In this document: piece after piece, positions 1 through 7,941 of the stretch
How the letters are laid out: every line of letters starts with the position of its first letter
How positions within the stretch are numbered: position 1 is the first letter of the stretch
DNA from: JBKHXF01 sp046566145
GTDB lineage: Bacteria; Actinomycetota; Nitriliruptoria; Nitriliruptorales; Nitriliruptoraceae
Assembly: GCA_046566145.1 (NCBI GenBank)
Contig: JBKHXF010000027.1
Span: 1-64,000 of the forward strand
DNA: 64,000 nt
Direction of reading: 5' to 3'
Notes under the pieces: generated by a model
Database searches by the model: none
Told to the model about the DNA's origin: nothing
What the model saw: only the letters and a program-made list of their open reading frames with translations
Made by a program: the position numbers and the translations under genes

Positions 1-2
1 GG

Positions 3-30
3 CGGAGGCGGCCCCGGGGGGCCGCCTCCG
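3..30 (-). terminator. Hairpin terminator after livF
   Basis: A 12-bp GC-only-but-one stem (3-14 pairing with 19-30) closes a 4-base loop. It lies 38 bases past the livF stop on the minus strand, the right place to end the liv transcript. No T-run follows within the window, as is common in very GC-rich actinobacteria, so intrinsic termination is inferred. Confidence 0.6.
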
Positions 31-67
31 ACGTGTCCGGGTGCGCGACCGTGTCGCGCGGGGCGGT

Positions 68-1123
68 TCAGCCCATCAGGATCTCGGTGACCTTGCTGCG
101 GTCACGCAGGTCGTCGCCACGCAGCTCGCGGACCATCCGGCCCTGCTCCATGACGTAGCCGACGTCGGCGACGTCGAGGGCGCCGACGTTCTGCTCGATC
201 ATCAGCACCGTGGTGCCGTCGTCGTTGATCTGGCTGACGATGTCGAACACGTCCTTGACGATGACGGGCGCGAGCCCCATCGAGGCCTCGTCGATGATGA
301 GCAGGCGCGGGCGGGCCATGAGCCCCCGGCCGATGGCGAGCATCTGCTGCTCACCGCCCGACAGGGTCCCGGCGAGCTGGTCGGCACGCTCGCGCAGGCG
401 CGGGAAGTAGTCGTAGACCTTCTCGCGCATCTGCTCGACGAGGTCGGACTCGCTGCGGTGCGACCACGCGCCGATCTGCAGGTTGCGTCGGACCGGCAGG
501 TCCGGGAACACGCGACGACCCTCGGGGACCATCACGATGCCGGCGTCGACCGCCTTGCGGAGGTTGAAGTCGGTGATGTCCTTGCCGTCGAAGAGGATCC
601 GGCCACCGGTGGCGCCCAGGGCGCCGCAGATGTTGAGGGCGGTCGTGGTCTTGCCGGCGCCGTTGAGGCCGAGCATGACCGCGGTCTCCCCCGGGCGGAT
701 CGCCATGTCGACGCCGTGGAGGACCGGCAGCGAGCCGTAGCCGGACCGCAGCTGCTGGACCTCGAGCAGCGCCTCGCCGCTCGCCGGCCGCAGCGCGGCG
801 GTCGCCGCCGGCGCGGCGCCGGTGGCGGCACCGTTCGGCGCACCGCTCGACGGGGTGACGGCGAGCCCGCCGGGGGACGTCCGGGCCGAGGTCGTCACGC
901 GCGGGATCTGCCGCGTGGCGTCCGCGGGCGGCGCCGGCGGCTCGGACTCCCGGGCGGCCGGCTCCTCGACGACGACCTGCACGCCCTCCTCCACGGGGTA
1001 GGCGTAGCCGTCCTCGCCGAGCTCGTAGCGGACACCGTCCTCCACGAAGAACTCGGTGCCGTCCTCGTCGACGAGCCACTCGACGTCCTCGAGGACCTCG
1101 ACGTCGTCCTGTTCCTTCGCCAT
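68..1123 (-). CDS. livF: Branched-chain amino acid-type ABC transporter ATPase LivF with acidic N-terminal extension
   Basis: Cytoplasmic ATPase of a LIV-type importer, 351 aa against about 235 usual. The ATPase begins near residue 118: Walker A LGLNGAGKTTT, signature LSGGEQQML, Walker B LLIIDEAS (Ala where Pro is usual), and a MIEQN switch region. Residues 1-57 form a very acidic segment with repeated DG turns and aromatic residues (WLVDEDG, FFVEDG, GEDGYAY), followed by a Pro/Ala/Thr-rich linker to about 115. The ATG at 1123 has GAGGAG upstream and the acidic region starts right there, so the extension is probably real. It follows livG by 11 bases and ends the liv transcript. ATPase identity is clear; the function of the extension is unknown. 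Confidence 0.9.
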   Translation of the reverse strand: MAKEQDDVEVLEDVEWLVDEDGTEFFVEDGVRYELGEDGYAYPVEEGVQVVVEEPAARESEPPAPPADATRQIPRVTTSARTSPGGLAVTPSSGAPNGAATGAAPAATAALRPASGEALLEVQQLRSGYGSLPVLHGVDMAIRPGETAVMLGLNGAGKTTTALNICGALGATGGRILFDGKDITDFNLRKAVDAGIVMVPEGRRVFPDLPVRRNLQIGAWSHRSESDLVEQMREKVYDYFPRLRERADQLAGTLSGGEQQMLAIGRGLMARPRLLIIDEASMGLAPVIVKDVFDIVSQINDDGTTVLMIEQNVGALDVADVGYVMEQGRMVRELRGDDLRDRSKVTEILMG

Positions 1124-1134
1124 CGGTCCGCTCC

Positions 1135-1980
1135 TCACGCCAGCGTGGCCGCGCCCTCGCCCATGTAGGCCTCGGCGACGTCCGAGTTGGTCCTGATGTC
1201 CTCCGGCAGGCCCTCGGCGAGGAGCCGCCCGAAGTTCAGGACGTAGATGTAGTCGCACACGCGCAGCATGAACGGCACGTGGTGCTCGATGATCACGATG
1301 GTGAGCCCGAGCTCCTTGCGCATCTCGAGGAGCCGGTTGCCGAACTCCTCGGACTCCTCCGGACCGAGGCCGGCGAGCGGCTCGTCGAGCATCAGCACGT
1401 CGGGGTCGGTCGCGAGGACCGCGGCCACCTCGCACTGCTTCAGGGTCCCGTAGGAGAGGCCCGACAGGGGCTCGTTGGCCAGGTGCAGCAGCCCGAGGTA
1501 CTCGAGGACCTCGAAGGACCGCTCGCGGATGACCTTCTCCTCCTCGATCGACCAGGGCATGCCGAACATCCCGGCGGCGATGCCGTACTCGATCTTCTGG
1601 TGCTGGGCGACCATCAGGTTCTCGAGCACCGTGAAGGAGCGCACGAGTCCGACCTGCTGGAACGTCCGGCCGATGCCGAGGTGGGTCCGCTGGTCGGGGC
1701 GCAGGTCCGTGACCCGCTGGCCGCGGATGTAGACGTCGCCGTCGTCGGGCTTGTAGAAGCCGGTCACGCAGTTGAAGAACGTGGTCTTGCCGGCGCCGTT
1801 GGGGCCGATCAGGCCGACGATCTCGTACTCGTTGACCTCGAACGTCACGCCCTGGAGCGCCTGGAGGCCACCGAAGCGGATCCCGATGTCCGTCGAGGAC
1901 AGCATCGGGACCTTCGTGGCGGCCGCCGGCGTGGCGAGCGTCGGGGTCTGCAGGCTGGAGATGCGGTCGAGCGTCGCCAC
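1135..1980 (-). CDS. livG: Branched-chain amino acid-type ABC transporter ATPase LivG
   Basis: Second ATPase of the LIV-type importer, 281 aa. Walker A is GPNGAGKTT, Walker B is VLMLDEPLAGL and the switch histidine lies in VIIEHHV. The ABC signature reads LSYGTLKQCEV; LivG proteins usually have LSYGQQR, so the Q-Q/R part is changed while Ser-Tyr-Gly is kept. The first 25 residues are a Thr/Ala-rich leader before the domain. The start is GTG with GGGAG seven bases upstream. It sits between livM (49-base gap) and livF (11-base gap) in one transcript. LivF and LivG probably form the heterodimer beneath the LivH/LivM channel. Confidence 0.9.
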   Translation of the reverse strand: MATLDRISSLQTPTLATPAAATKVPMLSSTDIGIRFGGLQALQGVTFEVNEYEIVGLIGPNGAGKTTFFNCVTGFYKPDDGDVYIRGQRVTDLRPDQRTHLGIGRTFQQVGLVRSFTVLENLMVAQHQKIEYGIAAGMFGMPWSIEEEKVIRERSFEVLEYLGLLHLANEPLSGLSYGTLKQCEVAAVLATDPDVLMLDEPLAGLGPEESEEFGNRLLEMRKELGLTIVIIEHHVPFMLRVCDYIYVLNFGRLLAEGLPEDIRTNSDVAEAYMGEGAATLA

Positions 1981-2029
1981 GGTCAGGCTCCCTTCGTGGC
2001 CGGGCTGGCGGGGTGCACGGTCCGGGGGC

Positions 2030-3379
2030 TCACGGGCGGGCCCCCATGCTGCCGCCGGCGGACCCGCCGCCGACCGTCGCGGTCTCCTCCCCGTGCAGCG
2101 GCTGGAACCGCAGCCACCGCAGCAGCGGCGCGAGCTGCTGCGCGATGCCGCCCGGGAACTGGATCAGCGTGATCAGCAGCAGCAGCGCGCCGATGAGCGG
2201 CTCGAGGTCGGCCGTGATGGCCTTGAAGAGGCTGAAGTAGCCGAGGAACCCGCCGAGAGCGACCCAGCCGCCGAGCCCCACGACGCCGAGCGCGACCACG
2301 CCGAGCACGACGCGCCGGACCCCCCGGGAGTGCAGGACCCCGTGACGGACGAGCTCCGCCGCGGCGCCGACGAGGGCGAGCCCGAGCACGAGCTGGATGA
2401 TGCGCGGGGGCAGGGTCGCGGAGACCCCGAGGCCCCCCTCCCCCTCGATGCCCCAGCCCGGCGTCTCGTGCGCCACGGTCAGGATGGTGGCCAGCGTCGC
2501 GAACACGAACCCGCCGATGACGACGCCCGGGCGCGACCGGATGCCGCCGACGACGGTCATGATCACGAAGATCAGGCCGAGCTGGAAGCTGAAGGTGATG
2601 GGCGAGACGACCTGCTCGATGGAGGCGAACAGACCACCGGCGAGGCCAGCGATGACGCCCGAGAGCACGAAGGCGAGCAGCTTGAACGAGGTGATCGAGA
2701 TGCCCCACGACGCGGCGACGCGCTCGTCGTCGCGCAGGGCCTCGATGGCGCGGCCCGCCTTCGACGACGTGAGCCGCCAGTCGAACAGCCAGACCAGCAC
2801 GAGGGCGGCGAAGCAGACGTAGGCGTAGGCGAGGTCGCCCTGTGCCCACGTCGGCCGGGCCGCCTCCATGCCGGCGCCACCGCCGGTGATCGCCGGGATG
2901 GAGAACACCACCCGCTCGGCGAAGAGCCCGAAGGTGATGGTGACGAGGGCGAGGTACAGGCCCTTGATGCGCAGGGCGATGACGCCCAGGGCGACGGCGG
3001 TCACCGCGCCGACGACCATGGCGACGACGAGCGCGGCCCCGAACGGCATCGTGAGGTTGGTGATGGCGTAGCCCGACGCGAACGCGCCGACGCCGAAGAA
3101 CGCCTGGTGGCCGAGCGAGATCTGGCCGGTGTAGCCGATGAGGATGTTCATCGACAGCGCGACGATCCCGAACACGAACGCGCGCGAGATGACGTTGGTG
3201 TAGATGCCGGGCAGCAGCGCCGGTGCGGCGAGGACCGTGCCGATGATGAGCGCGTGGACCGTGAGCCGGGCGGCGTAGCCGCCGGCGGACGGGCGCCACT
3301 TGACACGCGGGTCGTTGGCGAGGCGGTCACCCGAGAGGGCGGCACCGAGGTCGCTGAGGGAGCGGGTGTCGACGGCCAT
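2030..3379 (-). CDS. livM: Branched-chain amino acid-type ABC transporter permease LivM
   Basis: Membrane permease of the LIV importer, 449 aa, longer than the usual 300-350. The core (about 50-330) has the family's hydrophobic helices and the segment IGYTGQISLGHQAFFGVG, typical of LivM. After about residue 350 there are two further hydrophobic stretches (VRRVVLGVVALGVVGLGGWV and LEPLIGALLLLITLIQFPGG) and a Gly-rich tail, so the C-terminus is extended. ATG start with GAGG upstream, three bases after the livH stop. It pairs with LivH to form the channel. Confidence 0.9.
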   Translation of the reverse strand: MAVDTRSLSDLGAALSGDRLANDPRVKWRPSAGGYAARLTVHALIIGTVLAAPALLPGIYTNVISRAFVFGIVALSMNILIGYTGQISLGHQAFFGVGAFASGYAITNLTMPFGAALVVAMVVGAVTAVALGVIALRIKGLYLALVTITFGLFAERVVFSIPAITGGGAGMEAARPTWAQGDLAYAYVCFAALVLVWLFDWRLTSSKAGRAIEALRDDERVAASWGISITSFKLLAFVLSGVIAGLAGGLFASIEQVVSPITFSFQLGLIFVIMTVVGGIRSRPGVVIGGFVFATLATILTVAHETPGWGIEGEGGLGVSATLPPRIIQLVLGLALVGAAAELVRHGVLHSRGVRRVVLGVVALGVVGLGGWVALGGFLGYFSLFKAITADLEPLIGALLLLITLIQFPGGIAQQLAPLLRWLRFQPLHGEETATVGGGSAGGSMGARP

Positions 3380-3382
3380 GGC

Positions 3383-4378
3383 TCAGGCCTCCTTGCCGAA
3401 GAGGCCACGCGGGCGGACGAAGAGGACGGCCAGCAGGATCACGAAGGTCATGATGACCGGCGGTCCGGGGACCTGGCTGGTCAGGTTGGCCTTGACGACC
3501 ATCTCGTTCGCGAACACGGCCGCGACCCCGAGCAGGAGGCTGCCGGAGACGGCCCCGCCGATCGAGGTGATGCCCCCGAGGACCGCGCCGGTGAAGGCCG
3601 GGACGAGGAACGTGGCCGTCATGAAGCCGGGGAAGTACTGCTGGAACTCGCCGGCGCCGAGCACGCCGCCCAGCGCGGCGAAGGCACCGGCGGCGCCCCA
3701 CGCGACCGTGGACATGGTGCGGGTCGAGATGCCGTGCAGCTCGGCCGCGAACGGCTCCTGCGAGGTCGCCAGCAGGCCCACGCCCACGGGCGTGCGGAAG
3801 AAGACGCTGAGGGCGAACGAGACGCCGGCGATGACCAGCAGCACGACGATCATCTGCCACTGGACCGGCACGCCGAACAGCGAGAACGAGCCGTCCACGA
3901 AGCGCGGGAAGCGCTTGGCGTTGGCATCGAGCAGCAGCAGCTGGCTCGCGAGGAAGAACAGCATGACCCCGGCGGTCGCGACGAGCGAGGTGACCGGGGA
4001 CGCGTCCTTGAGGCGCTGCACCACCGCGACGTTGATGAGGATGGCCAGGATCGCGCCGACCGCCATGGCGGCGAGGGTGTAGCCGACGAGGGCACCCTTG
4101 CTGACCTCGGCGCCGATCTCGGCGTTGCGGTCGAAGCTCAGCAGGGCCAGCAGGACCAGCATGGCCGGGAACGACCCCAGCTCGCCCTGCGCGAAGTTCA
4201 GCACCTTGGTCGACTTGTAGACCAGCGCGATGCCCAGGGCGACCAGCGCGTACACCGATCCGATCTGCAGGCCGTTGACCACGACCTGGATCGGGTTGAT
4301 GCGCAGCCCCGCCATGATGACGATGACGGGGATGGCGATCCCCAGCGCGACCGCGAGGGTCTTGGGCTTCAGGTCCAT
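3383..4378 (-). CDS. livH: Branched-chain amino acid-type ABC transporter permease LivH
   Basis: First permease of the importer, 331 aa, normal family length. LivH features include NGLQIGSVYALVALGIALVYKSTKVLNFAQGELG near residues 20-60, and a C-terminal GAVLGGITSIGGAVSG segment. The ATG at 4378 was chosen over upstream in-frame codons because the hydrophobic permease region begins directly after MDLKPK. The gene follows the first receptor gene across a 106-base gap holding a strong hairpin, which would let the receptor be made in excess over the permeases. A three-base gap to livM indicates one transcript. Confidence 0.9.
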   Translation of the reverse strand: MDLKPKTLAVALGIAIPVIVIMAGLRINPIQVVVNGLQIGSVYALVALGIALVYKSTKVLNFAQGELGSFPAMLVLLALLSFDRNAEIGAEVSKGALVGYTLAAMAVGAILAILINVAVVQRLKDASPVTSLVATAGVMLFFLASQLLLLDANAKRFPRFVDGSFSLFGVPVQWQMIVVLLVIAGVSFALSVFFRTPVGVGLLATSQEPFAAELHGISTRTMSTVAWGAAGAFAALGGVLGAGEFQQYFPGFMTATFLVPAFTGAVLGGITSIGGAVSGSLLLGVAAVFANEMVVKANLTSQVPGPPVIMTFVILLAVLFVRPRGLFGKEA

Positions 4379-4413
4379 GTGGTCGTCGTCCTCCCGGTCA
4401 CGACGTGCGACGT

Positions 4414-4440
4414 CGGCACCCGCGTCCCGCGCGGGTGCCG
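4414..4440 (-). terminator. Hairpin between receptor gene and livH
   Basis: An 11-bp stem (4414-4424 with 4430-4440) and 5-base loop lie 45 bases after the receptor stop and 36 bases before the livH start on the minus strand. Such hairpins between a binding-protein gene and its permeases often act as partial terminators or RNA stabilisers; that role is inferred from position. Confidence 0.55.
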
Positions 4441-4484
4441 GCGTCGCCGTTCCTATCAGACTGTGGTGGTGGCGTGCGTCAGCC

Positions 4485-6074
4485 TCAGAAGCCCTTCGCG
4501 AAGGCCTGCAGCGTCTTGTACTGCTTGGGCCCGCAGTCGGCCTGCAGCACGTGGACGCCCTGCCCACCGAAGTGGTTGCTCGACGAGTACCCCACGGCCG
4601 GGAACACGCCCACGCCCTTCGCGGGCGGGAGCGAGCCCTGCGCCTCGGTCAGCGCACGGAAGTCCTCGCGGGTCAGCTTGGTGCCCTCGAAGGTCTGCTC
4701 GTAGCGCTTGAACAGCTCGTGCTGCTGGCTGGCGAGGCCCCACAGGGCCAGCGAGATGTCGTCGGTCGGCTTGCCGAACTTCTGCCCCGCGGCCTTGAAC
4801 TCCGCCGGCGCCTTGTCGAGGCCGGGGAACGGTGAGAAGAACACGCCCTTGTCGACATCGGGGCAGCCGGAGTTCAGCACGGCGTTCAGGCCCATCGTGA
4901 TGCCGACGCCGACGTACTGGAAGCCGGCGTTGGCCTCGCGTGCCTTCTGGGCGAAGCGGATGTAGTCGACCGGGGAGGCGTTGATGTAGACGATCTTGAC
5001 GCCCTTGGCCTTGAGGTCCTGGGCGACCGTGCCGTACCAGTTGGCGTCGCCCTTGCCCGGGCGCGTCGCGCCGGCGTATCGGCCGGAGAGACCCGCGTTC
5101 TTGATGCCCTGCTCGAAGCCGGCGAGGGCGTCGTTGAAGTTGTCGGTCGCGGTGACGACGGCGGCGATCTTCCCGCTGCCGCCCAGGCCGGCGACGTTGT
5201 CGGGGTTCTTGGCGATGTACTGCCCGAGCAGGACGCCCTGCTGGCGGTAGGTCATCGACGACGCGAAGTACCAGGGGTTGCCCCCGAGGCCCGCCTCGGT
5301 GACGCCGGCCGAGAAGTACGGGAAGCCGGAGGAGCCGGCGAGCTGACCACAGGCCTGGATCTGGTCGGTGCCACCGCCGCCGACGAGCAGGAAGGCGGAG
5401 TTCGCCATCTCACGGCAGACCTGGCGCGCGTTGGCCGGGTCGTACTTGTCGTCGCGGAAGACCACCTCGACCTTGTTGCGGCCGACGACGGTCTGCTTCT
5501 GGTCCTCGGTGATGTACTTCCAGTAGAGGTCACCGGCCTGCGCGAACGAGGTCGAGGGCAGCGGCGCCGCGCCCGTCACGGGGGCGTGGATGCCGATGAC
5601 GATCTTGTCGGCCGGGGCGCCGGTGGTGTTGGAGCCGCGCGGGGCGATCTTCTGGCCGCCGCCGGTCGAACCGCCGGAGGACCCACCGGTCTGGCCGCCG
5701 GAGGACCCGCCGGTCTGGCCGCCGGAGGACCCGCCTGCGGAGCCGCCGGTCTGGCCGCCCGCGGAGCCGCCGGTCTGGCCGCCGGCGTCGCCGCCGGTCG
5801 TGCCGGCGTCGGTGGAACCGCCGAGGTCGCCGCCCGTGTCGAGACCGCCCTCGGTCCCGCCGTCGAGGGGCGCCTCGGTCCCACCGTCGAGGCTGAAGGT
5901 GCCACCGCCGTCGAGGCCCTCGGTCCCGCCGTCGGCAGGGAGCCCGCCCCCGGCGACCGGGAGGCCCCCGGTGGAGCCCTCGACGTGGACGCCGGGCTTC
6001 TGCCCGCAGGCGACCAGGGTCAGGGCGAGTGAGGTGGCGATGGCAGCGGCACGGAGGTGTCGCAGGTGTGTCAT
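4485..6074 (-). CDS. LIV-type ABC transporter substrate-binding lipoprotein (receptor 1)
   Basis: Exported ligand receptor of the Peripla_BP_6/LivJ family, 529 aa. Residues 1-23 are a lipoprotein signal ending in LTLVAC, with Cys23 the lipidation site. Residues 24 to about 150 are a Gly/Ser/Thr-rich linker with GGQTGGS-type repeats, an unusually long tether. The folded domain starts at KIVIGIHAPVTGAAPLP and runs to the end (family features FRDDKYDPANARQVCREM, FPYFSAGVTEAGLGGNPWYF). The segment CGQKPGVHV after lipidation is shared with the second receptor at 7942-9543, showing duplication. The ATG at 6074 gives a clean signal peptide. It lies just upstream of livH and is the likely receptor for this importer; the ligand cannot be read from sequence. 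Confidence 0.88.
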   Translation of the reverse strand: MTHLRHLRAAAIATSLALTLVACGQKPGVHVEGSTGGLPVAGGGLPADGGTEGLDGGGTFSLDGGTEAPLDGGTEGGLDTGGDLGGSTDAGTTGGDAGGQTGGSAGGQTGGSAGGSSGGQTGGSSGGQTGGSSGGSTGGGQKIAPRGSNTTGAPADKIVIGIHAPVTGAAPLPSTSFAQAGDLYWKYITEDQKQTVVGRNKVEVVFRDDKYDPANARQVCREMANSAFLLVGGGGTDQIQACGQLAGSSGFPYFSAGVTEAGLGGNPWYFASSMTYRQQGVLLGQYIAKNPDNVAGLGGSGKIAAVVTATDNFNDALAGFEQGIKNAGLSGRYAGATRPGKGDANWYGTVAQDLKAKGVKIVYINASPVDYIRFAQKAREANAGFQYVGVGITMGLNAVLNSGCPDVDKGVFFSPFPGLDKAPAEFKAAGQKFGKPTDDISLALWGLASQQHELFKRYEQTFEGTKLTREDFRALTEAQGSLPPAKGVGVFPAVGYSSSNHFGGQGVHVLQADCGPKQYKTLQAFAKGF

Positions 6075-6141
6075 CTCGGGATGCTCTCTGTCTCGGTTGG
6101 AGGGGGAACGGCCCGCCCGCACGGGCCGGTGGTGCGACGCA

Positions 6142-6164
6142 GCCGCCGGCGGGGTGCCGGCGGC
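6142..6164 (-). terminator. Hairpin terminator after the unknown exported gene
   Basis: A perfect 9-bp stem (6142-6150 with 6156-6164) with a 5-base loop lies 14 bases past the stop of the 6179-7651 gene on the minus strand. It would separate that gene from the receptor gene downstream. Confidence 0.55.
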
Positions 6165-6178
6165 CACGTCCGTACGGA

Positions 6179-7651
6179 TCAGAAGCGGATGAGCTCCGGG
6201 CCGTCCGCGGCGCGCAGGAGCTCCTGGCGGCGGATGAGCCGGGTCATGGCGCCCTCGCGTCCCGCGGCCGCGGCGCTGACCTCGGCCGGGACCATCAGGG
6301 ACTGGGCGGTGAGGTAGGCGCCGGCGAGGAACACCGGGACCAGCAGCCAGACGTACCAGGCCGAGCCCGGGTCCATGGCGCCGGCGACCTCGGGGGCGAT
6401 GGCGGTCGGGTCACCCTCGGCGACCGCGCCATCGGGGGCGACCTCGGGGGCCGGCGCGGCCTCGGGGGCGGAGACCGGGTCGGCGACGCCGGTGTCGGTG
6501 CCGAAGCCGCCCGAGTCGAACGAGCCACCCGAGTCGGTCGTGAAGCCGCCGGAGTCGAACGAGCCGCCGCCGTCGGAGAACCCACCGTCGCCGAAGCCGC
6601 CGGTCTCACCGGAGCCGAAGGACCCGCCGCCGAAGTCGCTGCCGAAGTCGAGCCCGAACGCGCCGCCGCTGGCGGGCTGGGTCTCGAAGCCGATCGCGAG
6701 CGAGCGCGAGTCGAGCGTGACCTGCTTGTTGGTCGAGGTGTCCTTGTCGCCGAACGCGAAGTTCGGGGCGCCGGCGGTGCGGATCACGACGCCGTTGTTG
6801 GGCAGCTGCCCGGAGGCCCAGGCGTTCGCGGCGAGGCGCAGGTCGAAGATCCAGGTGCCCCCGTCGCCGCGGGTCGCGGTCGCGCCGAGGTTGCAGTCCA
6901 CCGCGGGGACCTCGTCCTCGCCCTGGGATGCACCGGCCTTCCAGTCACCGTCGGCCGCCACGATCGGGCAGGCCTCGAGGTCGGGGAGCTCGTTCTCGAC
7001 GGTGCAGGGCAACGGCGTGCCGGAGGTCGAGCCGGCCTCGCACGGGGTCGAGACGATCTTCGCGAACTCCTCGGTGACCGGGGCGCGGGCGCCGACCGAC
7101 GCCAGCGCGGCGAGGACGGCCTGGCGCAGGGCCGGGCTCGAGAGCGCGAAGGTCGGGTTCGTCTGGGTGAACGCGACCTCGTAGACCGCGAACTCCTCAC
7201 CCGCGGGGGGCGCGGCGACCGGGAACTGGATGGCGGAGAAGTGGTACGGCTTGCCGAAGTAGGTCGAGGCCGGGAGGCCGCCGCTCGGGACCGGGTCGGC
7301 CGGCTTCGCCGGCTCGGCCTCCTGTCCCTGGCGGATCTTCGTGGAGGTCTGGAGCCCGCCGTTCTCGTCGTTGCCCTCGATCCGGTTCACCAGCGAGTCG
7401 GGGCACGCCTGCGGGAGCACGACGCAGAGGACGCCGGGCGGCACCGAGGACGTGAACGTCGACGGGACCGCCTCGGAGAGCGTGCCGTTGTAGTAGGCGG
7501 TCCGGTCCGGGGTCACGGGGCTGCGCTCGGCGGCGACCGCCGGCGACTGCGTCAGCGCCAGCAGCGCGCCGGCGGCCAACGAACCGAGCATCATCGAGGC
7601 TCCGACACGCCGGCGCGAGGCCGGACGGCCCGTGGAGATGGTGGCACGCAT
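6179..7651 (-). CDS. Unidentified secreted protein with C-terminal membrane anchor
   Basis: I do not recognise this 490-aa protein. Residues 1-41 look like a signal peptide with twin arginines (ASRRRVGASMMLGSL...AVAA). Residues 42 to about 325 look folded and contain at least six cysteines that could pair outside the cell. Residues about 330-400 are a Gly/Ser/Asp/Phe-rich low-complexity region (FGSDFGGGSFGSGE and similar), followed by a Pro/Ala/Glu spacer. A single hydrophobic segment (WYVWLLVPVFLAGAYLTA) near 440 is followed by a basic tail, so the topology is probably outside domain, one membrane pass, short cytoplasmic tail. It lies between two paralogous transporter receptors and has its own terminator-like hairpin. 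It might be a cell-envelope partner of the transporter, but nothing proves that. Confidence 0.8.
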   Translation of the reverse strand: MRATISTGRPASRRRVGASMMLGSLAAGALLALTQSPAVAAERSPVTPDRTAYYNGTLSEAVPSTFTSSVPPGVLCVVLPQACPDSLVNRIEGNDENGGLQTSTKIRQGQEAEPAKPADPVPSGGLPASTYFGKPYHFSAIQFPVAAPPAGEEFAVYEVAFTQTNPTFALSSPALRQAVLAALASVGARAPVTEEFAKIVSTPCEAGSTSGTPLPCTVENELPDLEACPIVAADGDWKAGASQGEDEVPAVDCNLGATATRGDGGTWIFDLRLAANAWASGQLPNNGVVIRTAGAPNFAFGDKDTSTNKQVTLDSRSLAIGFETQPASGGAFGLDFGSDFGGGSFGSGETGGFGDGGFSDGGGSFDSGGFTTDSGGSFDSGGFGTDTGVADPVSAPEAAPAPEVAPDGAVAEGDPTAIAPEVAGAMDPGSAWYVWLLVPVFLAGAYLTAQSLMVPAEVSAAAAGREGAMTRLIRRQELLRAADGPELIRF

Positions 7652-7941
7652 CTGGTGGGTCTCCCTGTTGTCTCGCCGACCGGCCCCCGGCGCCCCCGGG
7701 TGGCCGTCCGCTCGTGTCGCTCGCTGACCCTGCGGGGCTGACCCCGCTGGTCAGACGTTCGACACGTCGGCTCCGTGTTCCTGCCAACGAGCGGCCGGGG
7801 CAGGAGTGACGGGCCGGGCGCGGACACCGCGCGCGGGAGCGGGCGGGTCGTGCGCTCAGAAGGTAGTCGGCCGGGGCCGTGGGCGCCGCACGGCCCCGGC
7901 CACCACCGGTCCGGGCTAGTCCGCCCGGTCGTCGATCGGGA
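7652..7941 (-). promoter_or_regulatory. 290-base intergenic region between receptor 2 and the unknown exported gene
   Basis: This gap holds the receptor 2 terminator hairpin (7869-7901) and presumably the promoter of the 6179-7651 gene. Near 7724-7756 the motif GGGTCAG occurs twice on the minus strand and CTGACC pairs with GGTCAG across five bases. No convincing -35/-10 pair was found; a GGAAC at 7777-7781 is at a poor distance from any CGTC for an ECF sigma site. Confidence 0.3.
7869..7901 (-). terminator. Hairpin terminator after receptor 2
   Basis: A perfect 12-bp stem (7869-7880 with 7890-7901) and 9-base loop sit 40 bases past the stop of the 7942-9543 gene on the minus strand. Confidence 0.65.

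Noticed and set aside
1772..4711. Very long plus-strand open frame antisense to the liv permeases
   Set aside because: Its translation is Asp/Glu/Gly/Arg-rich without domains, and the minus strand carries clear permeases. GC-rich DNA gives long stop-free antisense frames.
7758..7781. ECF sigma promoter (GGAAC...CGTC) for the unknown exported gene
   Set aside because: The spacing of about 19 bases is too long and the -10 part is weak.
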